Assembly (NCBI GenBank): GCA_951812925.1
Contig: OX638371.1
Coordinates: 84,329,697 to 84,393,696, forward strand
DNA: 64,000 bases
Source of the DNA: Calliopum simillimum
Taxonomy: Eukaryota; Arthropoda; Insecta; Diptera; Lauxaniidae
Reading direction: 5' to 3'
Shown: one piece after another, positions 1-12,036 of the stretch
How the letters are laid out: every line of letters starts with the position of its first letter
Position numbering within the stretch: position 1 is the stretch's first letter
Made by a program: the position numbers and the translations under genes
The notes under the pieces: model-generated
Seen by the model: only the letters and a program-made list of their open reading frames with translations
Told to the model about the DNA's origin: nothing
Database searches by the model: none

Positions 1-2046
1 AAATAAAAAATATTAGATGACCCTAATATTTGCAACTGTATAAATAAATTAAGCTTTTATCGTGTAATGCCTTAATTCTAAATTTTTCGAAAATACATGG
101 CTATTAAAATAAGCGCAAAAGGATGCCAATTAAATGTTAAAACAAGGAAATCAAACGCGATGGTAAAAAAATTAACGTTAAGAGGATGTTTGAAAATTTT
201 ACAGATACTGATTTCCCTTTTTATGTAACACAAGATTAGATTTCCTCATTTTGTTTTTAAAGCAAGAGAGTATTTGTGTAATTAGGGTGACTTTAGAAAA
301 CATAATTTTTACTAATTACTTAGTTAATGAATGTGTGTTTGAAAAGCTCAAGTAATTACAGCACTCCCTCGGAAAAAACCTCTAGCCAACACTGTTTGAA
401 ATTTTATTTTTCAGCAAAGCAATTTATGAAGTGGTTAAAATTTGATCTGAGATCATTAAAATCTAAACTTGTTCCGTACTAAGAATGCTTAAACTATATT
501 TCCACCGGAGATTTAGCTGTGATGACATCTATAAATCTCGACGTAAAATCCTACCCGTTTCCAATGACCGAAAGAGATTAATTTTTGATGGTTAACATCA
601 TAAGCGGGAAATTCAAAGTTGTTTTTCCCTTTTTCTTTAATATTAATTTTCCATTTACTTTGTTTTTAATGATTTCTGATGCGAATTGCCAATGTTATGG
701 GGTGACACTTGTTTGAAAATATCCAAAATCGGTAGCTCTGTTGAGGTATAAACGCAAATTTCAAATAAATCGTGATTTACGCCAAGACTTAGAGCTAAAT
801 CTCGAAACAGCCTAGTTTAAATCTGTTTTAATGGTTTTCAATTTAAAAAAGAGCTTTGGCCAACCACTAATTCGTACAACTCCTGCCTTGAAGTTATGTC
901 AAGATGTTCGTAGAAAACGTGATGTGATTGATTGAATTTTGCTCCTTCAAACAGAGCCTAACATCAAACTGCTCCTGCAGTCAAGGAGATAATGATAAAG
1001 TTGTTTCGTAATGAAAGTATCATTGCGGAAGATATTCGTAAATCTCTTTCAGTTAACAAAATTAAAGAATTTGTTTGAACAACAACACGAAACTGCTTCA
1101 TAGGATAATTCAGAGCACAAGATAACGAATTTAAAATCGACAAAATTATGAGACACCCTAAAGTCAGATTTGTATGGAGCAGTGTAATTGAGGTGTTTAA
1201 CTGTAAAATGTTCACTCCTTGATGTTGGCTCATGCAAACACCTACACACACAGATGCATGTACACTTGTGTGGAATCAACGCGATATCATAAACGAAACA
1301 TAATGTCGTAAACTCGGTTCCACTCCGCAAATTTCATGTTATCTAACGATGACTATGACAACGTTGTCTACGACTACGATGATATAAAAATTTTATTTTT
1401 AGCATTTTTTCTATTTAACAGAAAAATAGCAGCAAAAAAATTCCATAAAAATCTAAAGTCCAGGCTAAGACCAATGCGGAAATTCTACTCATACGCTTTG
1501 TAAGCCACGATGGCTAAAAGCTCTATGGTTTTATATCCTGTGGGGGTGGTTGTGACGATGGTGTCCTTTCCTTTGATTTTTAGTGCCTTTTTTTTATTGC
1601 ATGCTTGCTATGTCATTGCCAACTTACTTTTTAACTGCAGCAACTCCCGTCTTTCTACAAATAAAGGGAGGAGTTACCAAGTTAATGCTGCACATCCGCT
1701 GCTTAATGCTAAAGCTGTGGAAATATGATCCTTTAAACTGCTGGAAATTCATTCAATGTGTAACAATTTTATGTAATTGTGTATTAAAGTTTTCTCGAGA
1801 AATTGTCCTATAATTGTACTACTTAGTGGTAGGAGTTGCTTAATTATTTTTATAGAAATTTCATAGGAACTGGGGAAACTTTATACAGCTTTAGAAAGTT
1901 TATAAAACAGCATTAAGTGTCAAAAAGTACTAAAAAGTGTGAAAATTGCCGATCAAAGTCAATAAGCATCGAATTGTGTGGAATAGTTCAATTAAACATA
2001 GTGTGATAAGAAGACGAATATTCTAATTGTGACGTAAAACATGTCG
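1..2046. other. AT-rich DNA without a recognised gene
   Basis: I see no supported coding region. Open frames of up to 95 codons exist but they overlap on opposite strands, lack family motifs and have AT-driven composition. No clear terminal repeats or tandem arrays were noticed here. It could be intronic or intergenic host DNA or very old repeats. Confidence 0.5.
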
Positions 2047-2253
2047 TTATGTTTGCCCAAAAAAACATTTTGAATCAATTTTGGCCCTTGTTAATGCAAT
2101 TACTACGTTTCTGAAATTATGTCCGTTGTCGACCCTAGCAAGTTCGTCAGCATTTTCATTGCAAATGAAGTTGCTGTGTTCAAGAACCCAACATACCGTC
2201 AGATTGCATAGCTGGTCTAATTCGGATTTCTTACAATCAATAGTACTAAGCAA
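2047..2253 (-). pseudogene. LINE RNase H domain fragment
   Basis: Read on the minus strand, this stretch gives VCWVLEHSNFICNENADELA, which resembles the end of the RNase H domain of RNase H-bearing LINEs (typical form WVPGHSxxxGNExADELAR). RNase H removes RNA from the RNA-DNA hybrid during retrotransposition. The final acidic residue of the site (the D of ADELA) and the conserved H are visible; PG of the motif has become LE. Only about 65 codons remain and the RT part is missing, so it is a dead fragment. The clade (I, R1 or LOA group) is inference from having an RNase H domain. Confidence 0.6.
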
Positions 2254-2460
2254 ATCTTCGTAATGTTGGAACCAGAAGCCTTAATGGCATGGCAATTGCA
2301 AAAATTATAGACATTTTTAAATTATTTTCGATATAATCAACTACTATAAGTCGTATGATAAAATTTAACACGGAACAATAAAGTTTCTTATAAACACTTT
2401 TCTTCACTATGTGCGGCGGTGAACACTTAAGAATAACATTTTTATTGAAATATCGATTAA

Positions 2461-2652
2461 GTGCAGTTAATAAATGAGCGCTTTTCTACGTGGCCAAACA
2501 CATTTCAATTTAGAATACAAACTAGCAAGGCAACCAAGAACCGCATGGAGAAGAAAATCCAAGAATCGGGGAAGTCGTGGAAAAAGATAAAAGCCATCGC
2601 AATGTATCGTGACAAATGGAGACGTTTCATTTTTGCCCTATGCTCCTCCTAG
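2461..2652 (+). pseudogene. C-terminal tail of a LINE ORF2
   Basis: The reading frame ends in SWKKIKAIAMYRDKWRRFIF followed by ALCSS and a TAG stop. This resembles the extreme C-terminus of ORF2 in LINEs of the RTE/CR1-like kind (W..hk.hA..R..WR.hh.hLCS). A closely similar coding tail, RDKWRCFILALCSS plus stop, lies on the minus strand at 50011-50062, so this is a repeat family. Everything upstream of the tail is missing, which fits a 5'-truncated LINE copy. The ATG at the start of the frame is not expected to be a real start. Confidence 0.6.
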
Positions 2653-2684
2653 GAGTTACAGGACAATATCGTCCCTTATCTTCC

Positions 2685-2751
2685 AACACCGCCTAAGTCA
2701 TTTTTAGCAACTTTACAGGAGACGGTGTTCAGGCGGTGCTTAGGCGGTGTT
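2685..2751. repeat. Short hairpin with repeated AGGCGGTG
   Basis: AACACCGCCTAAG (2685-2697) is the reverse complement of CTTAGGCGGTGTT (2739-2751), a 13-bp perfect stem with a 41-nt loop. The loop holds another AGGCGGTG and a GACGGTGTTC. It lies just after the LINE tail and may be part of that LINE's 3' untranslated region; no function is shown. Confidence 0.5.
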
Positions 2752-3044
2752 CAGAGGGCAACCAACTTGCGCGCTGTTACTACTTTTTGAATTACGGCTT
2801 CTGATTGTCTGAAATATACATAATGTGACGAATGGTTTGACGCGCAATGAGCAGCTTCACCAAATAGATTAAAATGTCAAAATCGCTAATTTTCGACTTG
2901 AGCTGTGTTGGAAGCTAAGGGACGATATATACATACAAACAAGAATACGTACTACCTTTGGCCTGGTCAAAAAAATTAAAAAACCTTTTTCAAAACTGAA
3001 AAAATGGGCTGTTCCATGCCCTACAAATAAAAAACTTATCATAC

Positions 3045-3410
3045 CACAGAAACTATTTGAGCCATAGGGATGAGTTTTGGTGTATATAAAAAGAGTAATT
3101 ACCACTCTGTTCTATAGGGAACAAGTTTATTTATGTAGCTCTGCCTGTGGGCATGGCACCACATATTTTTTCAGCAGATATTATTTGTTCCGATGACTTT
3201 TGTATATAAACCAAAATTCATCCCCATGGGTCAAATAGTTTCGGAGATATGAAGTGTTTTATATTTTTGGGGCGTGGCACCGCTCTTTTTCCTAGTGAAT
3301 GTTATTTCTCTTTGAGCTTGTTACAAACATACCGAATCTTATCTATCTGCGTCTAATAGTTTCGGAGATATGACGAATTTCTTTTTAGGGCGTAGCACCG
3401 CCCATTTTCA
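3045..3410. repeat. Repeat units with GGGCGTGGCACCGC motif
   Basis: Two direct units share AATAGTTTCGGAGATATGA followed by GGGCGTGGCACCGC or GGGCGTAGCACCGCCC, about 122 bp apart (3235 and 3357). In addition 3050-3090 and 3200-3241 are inverted copies around a TTTGAGCCATAGGGATGA core. The GGGCGTGGCACC word also occurs at 20127, 20279, 20390 and, reversed, at 57330 and 57470, so it marks a dispersed family, probably Helitron/DINE-like in origin (inference). Confidence 0.5.
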
Positions 3411-4279
3411 CTTTGAGTTGATTTTATCTTTTTTCATTTGATTGAATGCATATAAATTTATTCATATATCACTCCTGCGTTTAATGCGACTAACATTTTC
3501 AAACAGAAAAATCGTTTTTTTCAAAATTCAAGAAATTTTGATCCGTGTTACTATTTTGTGGATCAGATGCTGGAAAAAGCGGGAAACTTTTCAGATAGGT
3601 GAATGTATAACCTTTAATTTCGTGCTTGATTTCTTTAAAGAAAATGTGTCCTTGTAGTGAATTATTTTTGTGTACACCTTTTTGTCAAAAATAACTATAG
3701 TGCGACGTACAGGTATAAAAATTGGGTCCCGGCAGCTGTTTCAAATCTGCCTTAACGTGTGTTTTATCGTCGATTAAACTACATTTAGTTGTAATTGAAA
3801 ATAACACTTTGGACAGTGCTTTTTGATGCACCTGTTTTTTTTAGCTGTAGCTAAATATTTTACTTCTGTTTTATTCAGAAAAGTGGACCAAATCAGTTTT
3901 CAAACTTTTTATTGATTTCTACACATTTTTTTCGTTTAAAGCGTTATCACCAAGTGTTCTGAATTTTTTTTTATCACCATGTTATGCAGAAAAAATTGCG
4001 CCAATATTTCGACCAATACCATGAGCAGGCAAATCAGAATCTTAAGAAACAAAAGTGCCAATTTTTTTGGGACAGTCCTTAGTTTAAATAAATTATAATA
4101 AAATAAAAAATAAATAACGTAACCGGAGTTGACTCTGTGCAGACATCCTTTAAAATGTGGATCTCCATCTGAAAACTTAAAGTTATTTAGTAAAGTATTT
4201 AAAAGAAGTGTGATGCTTAGCAAAAAGAAAAAATTTTTATTAAATTTGTAATGATAAAAAAAAAGAACTTAAAACTTTT
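3411..4279. other. No recognised feature
   Basis: AT-rich sequence between a short-repeat block and a foldback element. I see no coding motif, RNA gene or terminal repeat that I can support. Confidence 0.4.
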
Positions 4280-5650
4280 AGTACAGCCATCTGGTAGTTT
4301 TACCTGGAAAGTTTTGCGGGATTTTTGCAAATGAGTTATTTTATAGATTTCGACGTGCTCTTTCATAATTTTAACTTTGCTACCTCGAGGCATGTTCGCT
4401 CGCGCCACCATATTGAGAAAATGGCGTCCAAAATCAGTTTATTACAAATATCTCTTGAACGGTTAAATTTACAGAAAAATATTGTGGCGCAATATTGAAA
4501 CATGTAAAAATTACCTTTTAAATGTTTACGTACGACTTAGATATCTTAATTCAAAATTTGAAAAAAAATTAGTAAATTGTGTATGCCGCTTATGAGTAGG
4601 CACAGTGATGTTTTGAGCTTAAAATTACGATAACTCATGAACGGTGAGTCACACGTTTAAAGTAAAAATATTTTTTTATAGGGACGCACTTGCAATTTAA
4701 GTCACATATTGTTCTTTTTTCGTGTGACCTATAGCTTAGGAGATATTTTTTTAACAAACCTAATATTAAGAAAAAAACCGTTTTTTCAAAAATCTCCAAA
4801 ACTTTTCGTTCTAGAAAAAAAAATTTTCTCGTATTTAGTAAAACGTTTGATTCCCTATAAGGGTATTTTCGAACTATTTTTTCGTCCGACTTACCGTTCA
4901 TGAGATATTGCGTCTTGAAAATAATTCAAAATTGAACATTGTACTACACGTATACTCCCTACTATGTTCGATTTTGAATGATTTTCAAGTCGCGATATCT
5001 CATGAAAGGTAAGTCTGACGAAAAAAAAGTTCAAAGAGACCTTTATAGTGAATTGAACATTCTACAAAATGCATGAACAATTTTTTTTCTAGGACGAACC
5101 GTTTTGGAGCTATTTTGTAAAAACGGTTTTTTTTTTTTTTAAAATTTAAGGTTTTTTGAAAAAAAAAATCTCCTAAATTATAGGTCATGTGAAAAAAAAA
5201 AAAAAAAAAAATGTGGCTTGTATTGGAAGTAAGTAATTCCCTATAAAAAGATGTTTTTGCTTTGAATGTGTGACTCCCTGTTCATTCGTTGTCGTAATTT
5301 TAAGCTCAACACATCACTGTGCCTACTCATAAGCGGCATACACAATTTACTACAATAATTTTTTCCGAATTTTGAATTAGGATATCTCTTGAGTAATAAG
5401 TCGTACGTAAACATATAAAAAATTGTATAAGCTACAATATTGCGCCACAATACTTTTCTCTAAATGTAACCGTTCAAGAGATATTTGTAAAAAACTGATT
5501 TTCCCAATATGGCGGCGCGAGCGAACAAGACTCGAAAAAGCAAAGTTAAAATTCTAAACGAGCACATCGAAATCTATAAAATAACTCATTTGCAAAAATT
5601 TCGCAAAACTTTCCAGGTAACATCATTTTATTCTCCCAAATGATTGTACT
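4280..5650. mobile_element. 1.37 kb foldback element, near-complete palindrome
   Basis: The left end AGTACAGCCATCTGG and the right end CCAAATGATTGTACT are inverted copies, and the similarity continues inward almost to a centre near 4950: for example the run around TTACAAATATCTCTTGAACGG at 4443 returns inverted at 5470, and ACTTACCGTTCATGAGATAT at 4890 returns at 4995. Arms are about 650 bp with a spacer of under 100 bp. No transposase is present, so it is non-autonomous. A 450-bp relative sits at 38032-38481. Each arm contains an open stretch that reads outward from ATGGCGGC to a CAG-GTAA junction (see findings). Superfamily is not established because no clear target duplication was found. 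Confidence 0.8.
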
Positions 5651-5674
5651 GTTTTTAAATAAAAATTATGAATC

Positions 5675-6222
5675 GAGGGGTATAGAAGCAAAGTCGACAA
5701 TCTCCATTTTTTTCATGAATGCATCTGAGAATGCCATCTAGTTGCATTTGATGTAAGCATGTGATCAGTGAAATTTGCAATACCAAATACGTCTCTATCC
5801 AATATATATCTAAGGTTGAAAACTGCCAACTCCAAACTCCATTGGAGATTGCTGCCTTTGCTTTGAATGTTAAACTTCTTAAGCAAAACTTCTTAGAGCT
5901 CCGCCCAAAAATAATATTATTTTTTCACCATTTTTATTAGTTTTAACAACTAATGAAGTCATGTACCTAATTTCAGCGAAATCGAAGGGGGTGTGGCAGT
6001 TCGATTATTACAAACCTAGCAATTTCCACTTGATTGAAACAAACACGACAATCTCCAAATTTCTTATCGAATTTGTCCATAAACTCCTTTGAGGATTTCT
6101 ATTCTACAGAATTGTAGAATATACAATATACTTAATTCGTGTATCTTTAGAGTTACACGTTTTTGTTAGTTTTCACAAAATTGAACAAAGTGGAGATTGT
6201 CGCCTTTGCTTCCATACCCCTC
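5675..6222. mobile_element. MITE with GAGGGGTAT ends
   Basis: Left GAGGGGTATAGAAGCAAAG continuing to CGACAATCTCCA, and right TGGAGATTGTCGCCTTTGCT continuing to TCCATACCCCTC, form a terminal inverted repeat of about 33 bp. The inner part TGGAGATTG(C/T)(T/C)GCCTTTGCT also occurs at 5844 and its complement at 6044, so the element looks doubled or nested. No coding capacity. It lies 25 bp from the end of the preceding foldback. No target duplication was identified with confidence. Confidence 0.65.
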
Positions 6223-6599
6223 AATTTCTTATTCGCACATAAGTATATAAGAATCTATTAAATCACTTTCCTACATTTTTAATAAGTTTTAAGTTGTTTT
6301 CTTATTCCGAGCCGCGATGTCCAGTCACAATCCTTGAAATATCATAACTAAACAAGAATTGCGTTTGGACAATCAGAGCTAAAAATTGAAATTTAAAACT
6401 TCTCTTTTAATCAAAATGCGTAGCATTTTCTTCAAAAAAAAAAAAATTGTTTATTTTTTGACAAAGCCATTGAAACAGAATGATGGCTCAGAAAAAATGT
6501 CTTATATTTCCTTTGATTATAAAAAATAAAGTCCCCACTTACATATAAATACTTATGACTAGCCAATAGAAATACAAGATGTTCTGTTTTGTACAGAAA

Positions 6600-7010
6600 T
6601 CTTTTGAAAAAGAACGTTTTTCATCCACCTTGCAAAAGATTTCCGTAAAAAAAGTGTTAAGAACAAAAAAAAAAAAAATTTTTTTTTGGGAAAATTAATT
6701 TTTAAGATTTTTCAAAACATGTCCGTCAATATTCCTATGATTTATATAGGAAATATTGGGTTTTTTGTCTACCTTATATTTTTTAAGAAATGAGTGTAAA
6801 TCAAAGCACATAATAAAGTTAAAAAATTGTGACGCGACTTTTTAGAAAAAAAAACTTCCTGTGGCTCTCACAACCATTTAGCGCAAAACAAGTCTTCTCC
6901 AAAACGTTTGTTTTTCATCTACCTTACTGTAAAAAAAAAAAAATAAAAAAAAAAAAAAATATTATTTTGAGAAAATCAACTTTTAAGATTTTTCAAAAAA
7001 TAGCTGCCAT
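6600..7010. repeat. Diverged direct duplication, A-rich
   Basis: The block at about 6610-6720 (ACGTTTTTCATCCACCTT, then an A run, then TTTTTAAGATTTTTCAAAA) recurs at about 6900-7000 (CGTTTGTTTTTCATCTACCTT, A run, ACTTTTAAGATTTTTCAAAA), roughly 285 bp apart. Both copies are diverged. No coding content is supported. It may be part of an older unclassified repeat. Confidence 0.45.
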
Positions 7011-7305
7011 TTTGAAAATGCTACAAGAATCCGAAACAAAAATTAAAAAAAATTTATTTTTGACAAAATAATATTGCACCGATTTTTCGCAAGAACACTA
7101 CTTTGACACTCTGCAAAATTGCAAAATAATATGAATAATATTAAGCTTATCATAGTGTGGCACGTTACTAAGGAGAAAGACGAATTATTGATATACATAT
7201 TGGCTAGAAATATTCCAATCTACTTCAAACTTTAAAAAAAAATCAACGTCGTCCTGACCAAACTAAAAATATTTAACAACAAGTGTATTTTCTACCAAAA
7301 TCATA

Positions 7306-8561
7306 AAGAGTGTGTCGAAAAAACCTATAAGTTAAATAAAACTTATACCGTTCAATGTTAAAATTCTTAAAAATATGTGAATTTATTAATTTATTATAGA
7401 AATTCATTAAACGTTTAAATATTGGAATGTGAATAGGAATTTATAAATCTATCCACCTTTTCCGGGAATCCTGTCATTAACGATTTTATAGTTATTTCTG
7501 TTCCCTTTTGGGAGGAGCCGGTCCATTTACGCTTGAAGTCAGACATGTCCTGGGATATCTTTCCTGTGTTCTTCAATTCCCTTTTCACGAGCACCCAATA
7601 TCTCTCCACAGGCCGGAGTTCTGGACAGTTGGGTGGGTTTGCCTCCCGTGGTACAAAATTTACATTATTATTTGCATTCCACTCAAAGGCCTTTTTTTAA
7701 CAGTGGCATGATGCTAAATCGGGCCAGAAATATGTAGGCACTCTGTGCAGTTTTAGGAAAGGCAAAAACCGTTTTTGAAAATACTCCTTAATATACATTT
7801 CTGTATTTATCGTTCCTGATGTCAGAAATGCTTGGCTTCTCTTGCCCCAACTGCAAATGACTTGCCACACAAGAAACTTCTTAGGGAATTTTGTTTGATT
7901 TTTGTCCGGTATTGTTACTGAATATTACCTCGTCCATCAGCCACATAAAAATCTTAAACCGGAAGTTGTGAATAGTCTGCCAGAATATAGGTTTCATCAT
8001 CCATCACACAGCACGTACATTTTTTTATAAAATAAGACCTCAATCTTTAAGCTCGTTTTTTGCTTCTAAATTCTTTACCGTATTGCGATCTGGAACTTTC
8101 TGAACTTTATACGACTTCGGCCCAGCATTAGCTTTGGTTCTGCGCAAAAAAGAATTAGAGTATTTTACTACACGAGCTGCTTTTCTGACAGAAATGTTCG
8201 GAGCTCTTCGAAAGAGTTTTTCGACATCTTTTGCCTTACTAATATTTGTTGGACCTTTTCTTCTCTCTGATCCAGGTTTTCGTGCAATGTTTAAGTCTTC
8301 TTTATACTATTTAATGGCTTTTGAAAAAGTGTGACGATGAACCTTGAGATCTGATGCTATTTTTTTTGGAAAGTCCACAATGGATTTTTTTGAAAAGTTT
8401 TAATTATTTTTCCACGTACTTTTATTTCGCTGTCCATTTTGAAAGAAATAACAGTTGAAAATGAATAGTTTGTATAAATATAGTATCTTATACATTTTTG
8501 AAAGCTAACGTGATAAGTTATGGCAGAAAAAGTGTGTATAAGTTTTTTTCGACACACTCTT
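7306..8561 (-). mobile_element. Tc1/mariner DD37E element, full length, dead
   Basis: The ends AAGAGTGTGTCGAAAAAA (7306) and TTTTTTCGACACACTCTT (to 8561) are terminal inverted repeats, and each is bounded by TA (7304-7305 and 8562-8563), the target of the Tc1/mariner superfamily. The transposase remnant lies on the minus strand. Length is 1256 bp, normal for Tc1-like elements. This copy was not interrupted by other elements, so it is a good reference for the broken relative at 14058-21039. Confidence 0.85.
7415..8436 (-). pseudogene. DD37E Tc1-like transposase, decayed
   Basis: Begins at an ATG (8434-8436) with MDSEIKVRGKIIKTFQKNPL, the start of the DNA-binding helix-turn-helix region, and ends near 7415 with FPEKVDRFI. 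The catalytic core is readable: FWPDLASCH holds the second D and NCPELRPVERYW the final E; exactly 37 residues separate them, defining the DD37E class. A stop codon (TAA) replaces the Ser codon shortly after SCH, the HTH reads into a TAG, and further frame breaks occur, so no active enzyme is made. Such enzymes cut and paste the element at TA sites in the nucleus. Confidence 0.8.
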
Positions 8562-10163
8562 TATATTCGAAAAAATCGAGTTAGTGAGGTTTTTTATAAA
8601 AAAAAATTTTTACGTTATAAATTTCCACACTCAAATTGATATCATCTAATAGCTCAGTAAATAGAAAAAAACTCTGAAAAATGCAAACCATTTGCTTTGG
8701 TGTTAACGGTTTTATGGGCATGTTAATAGACCACTTTCAAACATGTACTGAGTTTTGTATGCCACTGTATACCTCATTCAAAAACTCACTTTCTTTTAAC
8801 TTTAGAAATTATTATTATGGATCCATAAAGCTGAGTAGGCATTATTTCCTTGTGAGAAGTAAGCAAAGTCGAATTTCGCAACATAAGGAAATACACAAAT
8901 ACATAAGAAACACAAAAGGAGTTTTAACGAAGTTATATATTTAAATAAGACATTTAAATTTTTTATGCTTAAGACAGGGAAAGATCTCAATTAATGGCTT
9001 TCAATGATTTTCCACAATTTCCTTAACTTGCACGGTTCACAAAGGATAATTTTTAAATGTAATTCCTTCTCAGAAATCTTGTCGACACAAGATAATCTCT
9101 TCAAAGTCCTTTTATACACTTGAAGTGTGTCGCGTTGCTACAACGACAATTGCAGCACCATAAAATATAATAAGTACGGAATAGTATCCCTGGCATTTCT
9201 TTCACAAACCAAAAGCAACAGAATCACTAACAAAAATGCAATGATTGCCAACCACACGCAAACACACTAATAAAACAAGGAAAAAATAATAAAAAATCTA
9301 AAGGATTTACTTTAAAAATAGAGTAACAGCAATGAAAGGAAAAAAACAAAAAAAAAAAACACAAAGAAAAAAAAATATCAAGTCAACTTAAGTCGTGCAA
9401 GATTGACCTCGCTCGCTCGGCACAAGACAAGCTAAGACGTTCAATCTCCCTGAGTCCTGGGAAATTTAATCAAAATTGCAATAAAAAGGAGTAAAACCAA
9501 AGGACGAACAAATAAAATGACTTTGCGTGTAATGCGAGCGAGCCATGCAATGATGCTTTCCTGATTTTCTGACACTTTGTTCAAGTAATATAATGCGAGT
9601 AGCAGCAGCAGCAGAAACAACAAAAAACCACAAATAACAACAACTAAAACTAAAAAATAAAAAAAAAAATAAAAGTAAAAACAGTAAAAAAATCTTACAA
9701 GATTTGTGAAGGAAACCAAGTAAAGAAGGACTTTGTGTGTGAGCTTTTTTTTGCTGAATTTTAACGAAAGGATATCGTAAAAATTACAAAAAGGAAATAC
9801 AAAAGAAACAAAATGGTGAAAACCTTTTACTGTCAACAAAGGAATCAATGTCACTGAACTATTTCTATGGGAAAAGTGGAAAATGACTGCGTCTTTATAT
9901 GAACTGCACCCTGAGGTGGAATTTCCTTAGTTCACACGTTTATATCGTGGAGAAGTAGTGGTAAATGTCCAAACTAGAGCGAGCGGGTGGTGCACGTTGG
10001 TAGTGGCGACACAAAAGGTACAGTGTCAGTTGTGCTGAATACCATAAAGTGTTTAAAAATTTTGTTGTTACAACAATAAAATGCTGAATGCTATAAATTT
10101 TATACGTAAGAAATGCAAAGACAATAATGCAGAAAAAATGGTAACAAAGTCTGTATAATGTAC
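8562..10163. other. AT-rich DNA with simple repeats
   Basis: No gene is supported. The stretch from about 9140 to 9980 holds short CAGCAG, CAACAA and A-rich tracts of the kind common in single-copy fly non-coding DNA. A 137-codon minus-strand frame at 9441-9854 is hydrophobic because of T-rich repeats and has no family motif. Confidence 0.45.
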
Positions 10164-10173
10164 AGTGTACATT

Positions 10174-12026
10174 AGAGCGCCCACAAGATATATGAAATGT
10201 GCAAAGTTGAGAATTTGTTTGCTCCCCGTCCATTTCCTGAAATTAGAGGTCAAAAAAATAAGATCTCAAAAAAAAATTTGGAATCGGTAGTGGAAAAAAC
10301 CCAGCCGGTTTTCGATCAAAGGTCGAAAAATTGACTAAAAAAAGGGAAGTCACTTTGACTACCCGTTGCTTCAAAACAGTTCATTTTTTCATAATATTTT
10401 CAAGACAACTTTTGTAGAGCATGACTAGGTTAACATTATCTTCTTAAAAAGTTTTGGTCCAAAAATTAAATTTGTTGTTGTTTCGGTACAAAAACTTTAA
10501 TTTTTTAAGAAAATTTTCATGACTTTTTTTCTATAAATTGGTTTTTTGTAATTTTCAAAGGGCGGAATATATGTTCTAGAATTATTTTATTACATGAGAT
10601 TAAATGTTGATTAATTCAGCAAAAAAAAATTATTCAAAAATATTTAGTTTTAAGGTATGGAGCCGGTCTCAATGTTGGAAAAAAATGAGTATTCTAATTT
10701 TTTTCTTTTAATCGCTACTTTATTGGATGCAACAAAATGCATTGCTAGTTGTTATTAAATGCATCATTTAGAACTGCTTTTTGCCTTCAAAATGAGCTAT
10801 AAAATAGGTTTGTGCGACTTTTTTTCAAAAAGTTATGATCATTTTAAAATGACATCATGAAAGTTAAAAATCATGTATGGATTTTCTATAGCAATTGCCA
10901 TATTACTATATCTTTTATAATGTTATTTTAAAATGGTCATAACTTTTTAAAGAAAAATCATACAAGACTACTCTGTAACTCATTTTGAAGAAGAAGAACA
11001 GTACTAAATGACACATTTAATAGAAAAGACCAAAACGATTTTGTGCGTGTTCTACACAACCTCAAAAATCGTGTTTTTTGAACATTAGGGGTAAGATATC
11101 TCACAAACCATAAGTGATACAGCAATTTCGCGTCCAATTTCGAATTCAGCATTAATAACTACATCTAAAATGACTTATTTTGTTTTAGTTTGTAGTCGTT
11201 TTTTTATAAATACCGTTTTTCGACCTCATTTTAAAAACCATGCCATGAACCGATTTTGAAAACTTTTTTTTCTTATTCAGTAAATGCTCAGGTGCAATTT
11301 CACATCTTTGTGCAGTTCTTGACAACTTGATTGAAATTTTTTCCTGAGCTGCGTGCACGAAATTCGAAATTTTCGATTATCTCTGCTGGAACAGCCCAAA
11401 AACGCACTAAAACGAAAATAAATGCTATTTTCGTGTTCAGCAATCCCAAATTAGTTTAGGAAATATAACTAATAAAAAGGATTCCTACCAAATTAAAAAT
11501 TAAGAAGAAAAAATAAAAAAATATATTTTTTTTCTTAACTTTGAAACGGGCTCCATTTCTTAAAAATTAGTATTTTTTCGTAATTTTTCCTTTAAATTAA
11601 TTAACATTTAATTTTCTACAATATAGGAGTTCCAGAACAAATATTCCGCCCTTTGACATTTACAAAAAACCAATTTATAAAAAAAAAGTCATGAAAATTT
11701 TCTTAAAAAATTAAAGTTTTTGTACCGAAACAACAACAAATTTAATTTTTGGACCAAAACTTTTTAAGAAGATAATGTTAACCTAGTCATGCTCTACAAA
11801 AGTTGTCTTGAAAATATTATGAAAAAATGAACTGTTTTGAAGCAACGGGCAGTCAAAGTGACTTCCCTTTTTTTAGTCAATTTTTCGACCTTTGATCGAA
11901 AACCGGCTGGGTTTTTTCCACTACCGATTCCAAATTTTTTTTTTGAGATCTTATTTTTTTGACCTCTAATTTCAGGAAATGGACGGAGAGCAAACAAAAT
12001 CAGAATTTTGCACATATGGGCGCTCT
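10174..12026. mobile_element. Foldback (MULE-like?) element, 10-bp target duplication
   Basis: Ends AGAGCGCCCA and TGGGCGCTCT are inverted, and long arms of about 470 bp follow (10174-10640 against 11570-12026), nearly identical in many 20-30 bp runs. A perfect 10-bp direct repeat AGTGTACATT flanks it (10164-10173 and 12027-12036). The same family at 60404-60981 also has a perfect 10-bp flank. Target duplications of 9-11 bp and long inverted arms fit Mutator-like or FB-type elements (family knowledge), but there is no transposase to prove it. The middle has a partly palindromic core shared with the foldback at 28456-29394. Confidence 0.85.
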
Positions 12027-12036
12027 AGTGTACATT

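Noticed and set aside
7508..7711. Plus-strand open frame across the Tc1-like element
   Set aside because: Shadow of the minus-strand transposase remnant.
9441..9854. 137-codon hydrophobic frame resembling a membrane protein
   Set aside because: It is produced by T-rich simple repeats read on the minus strand; no start context, family motif or neighbour supports it.
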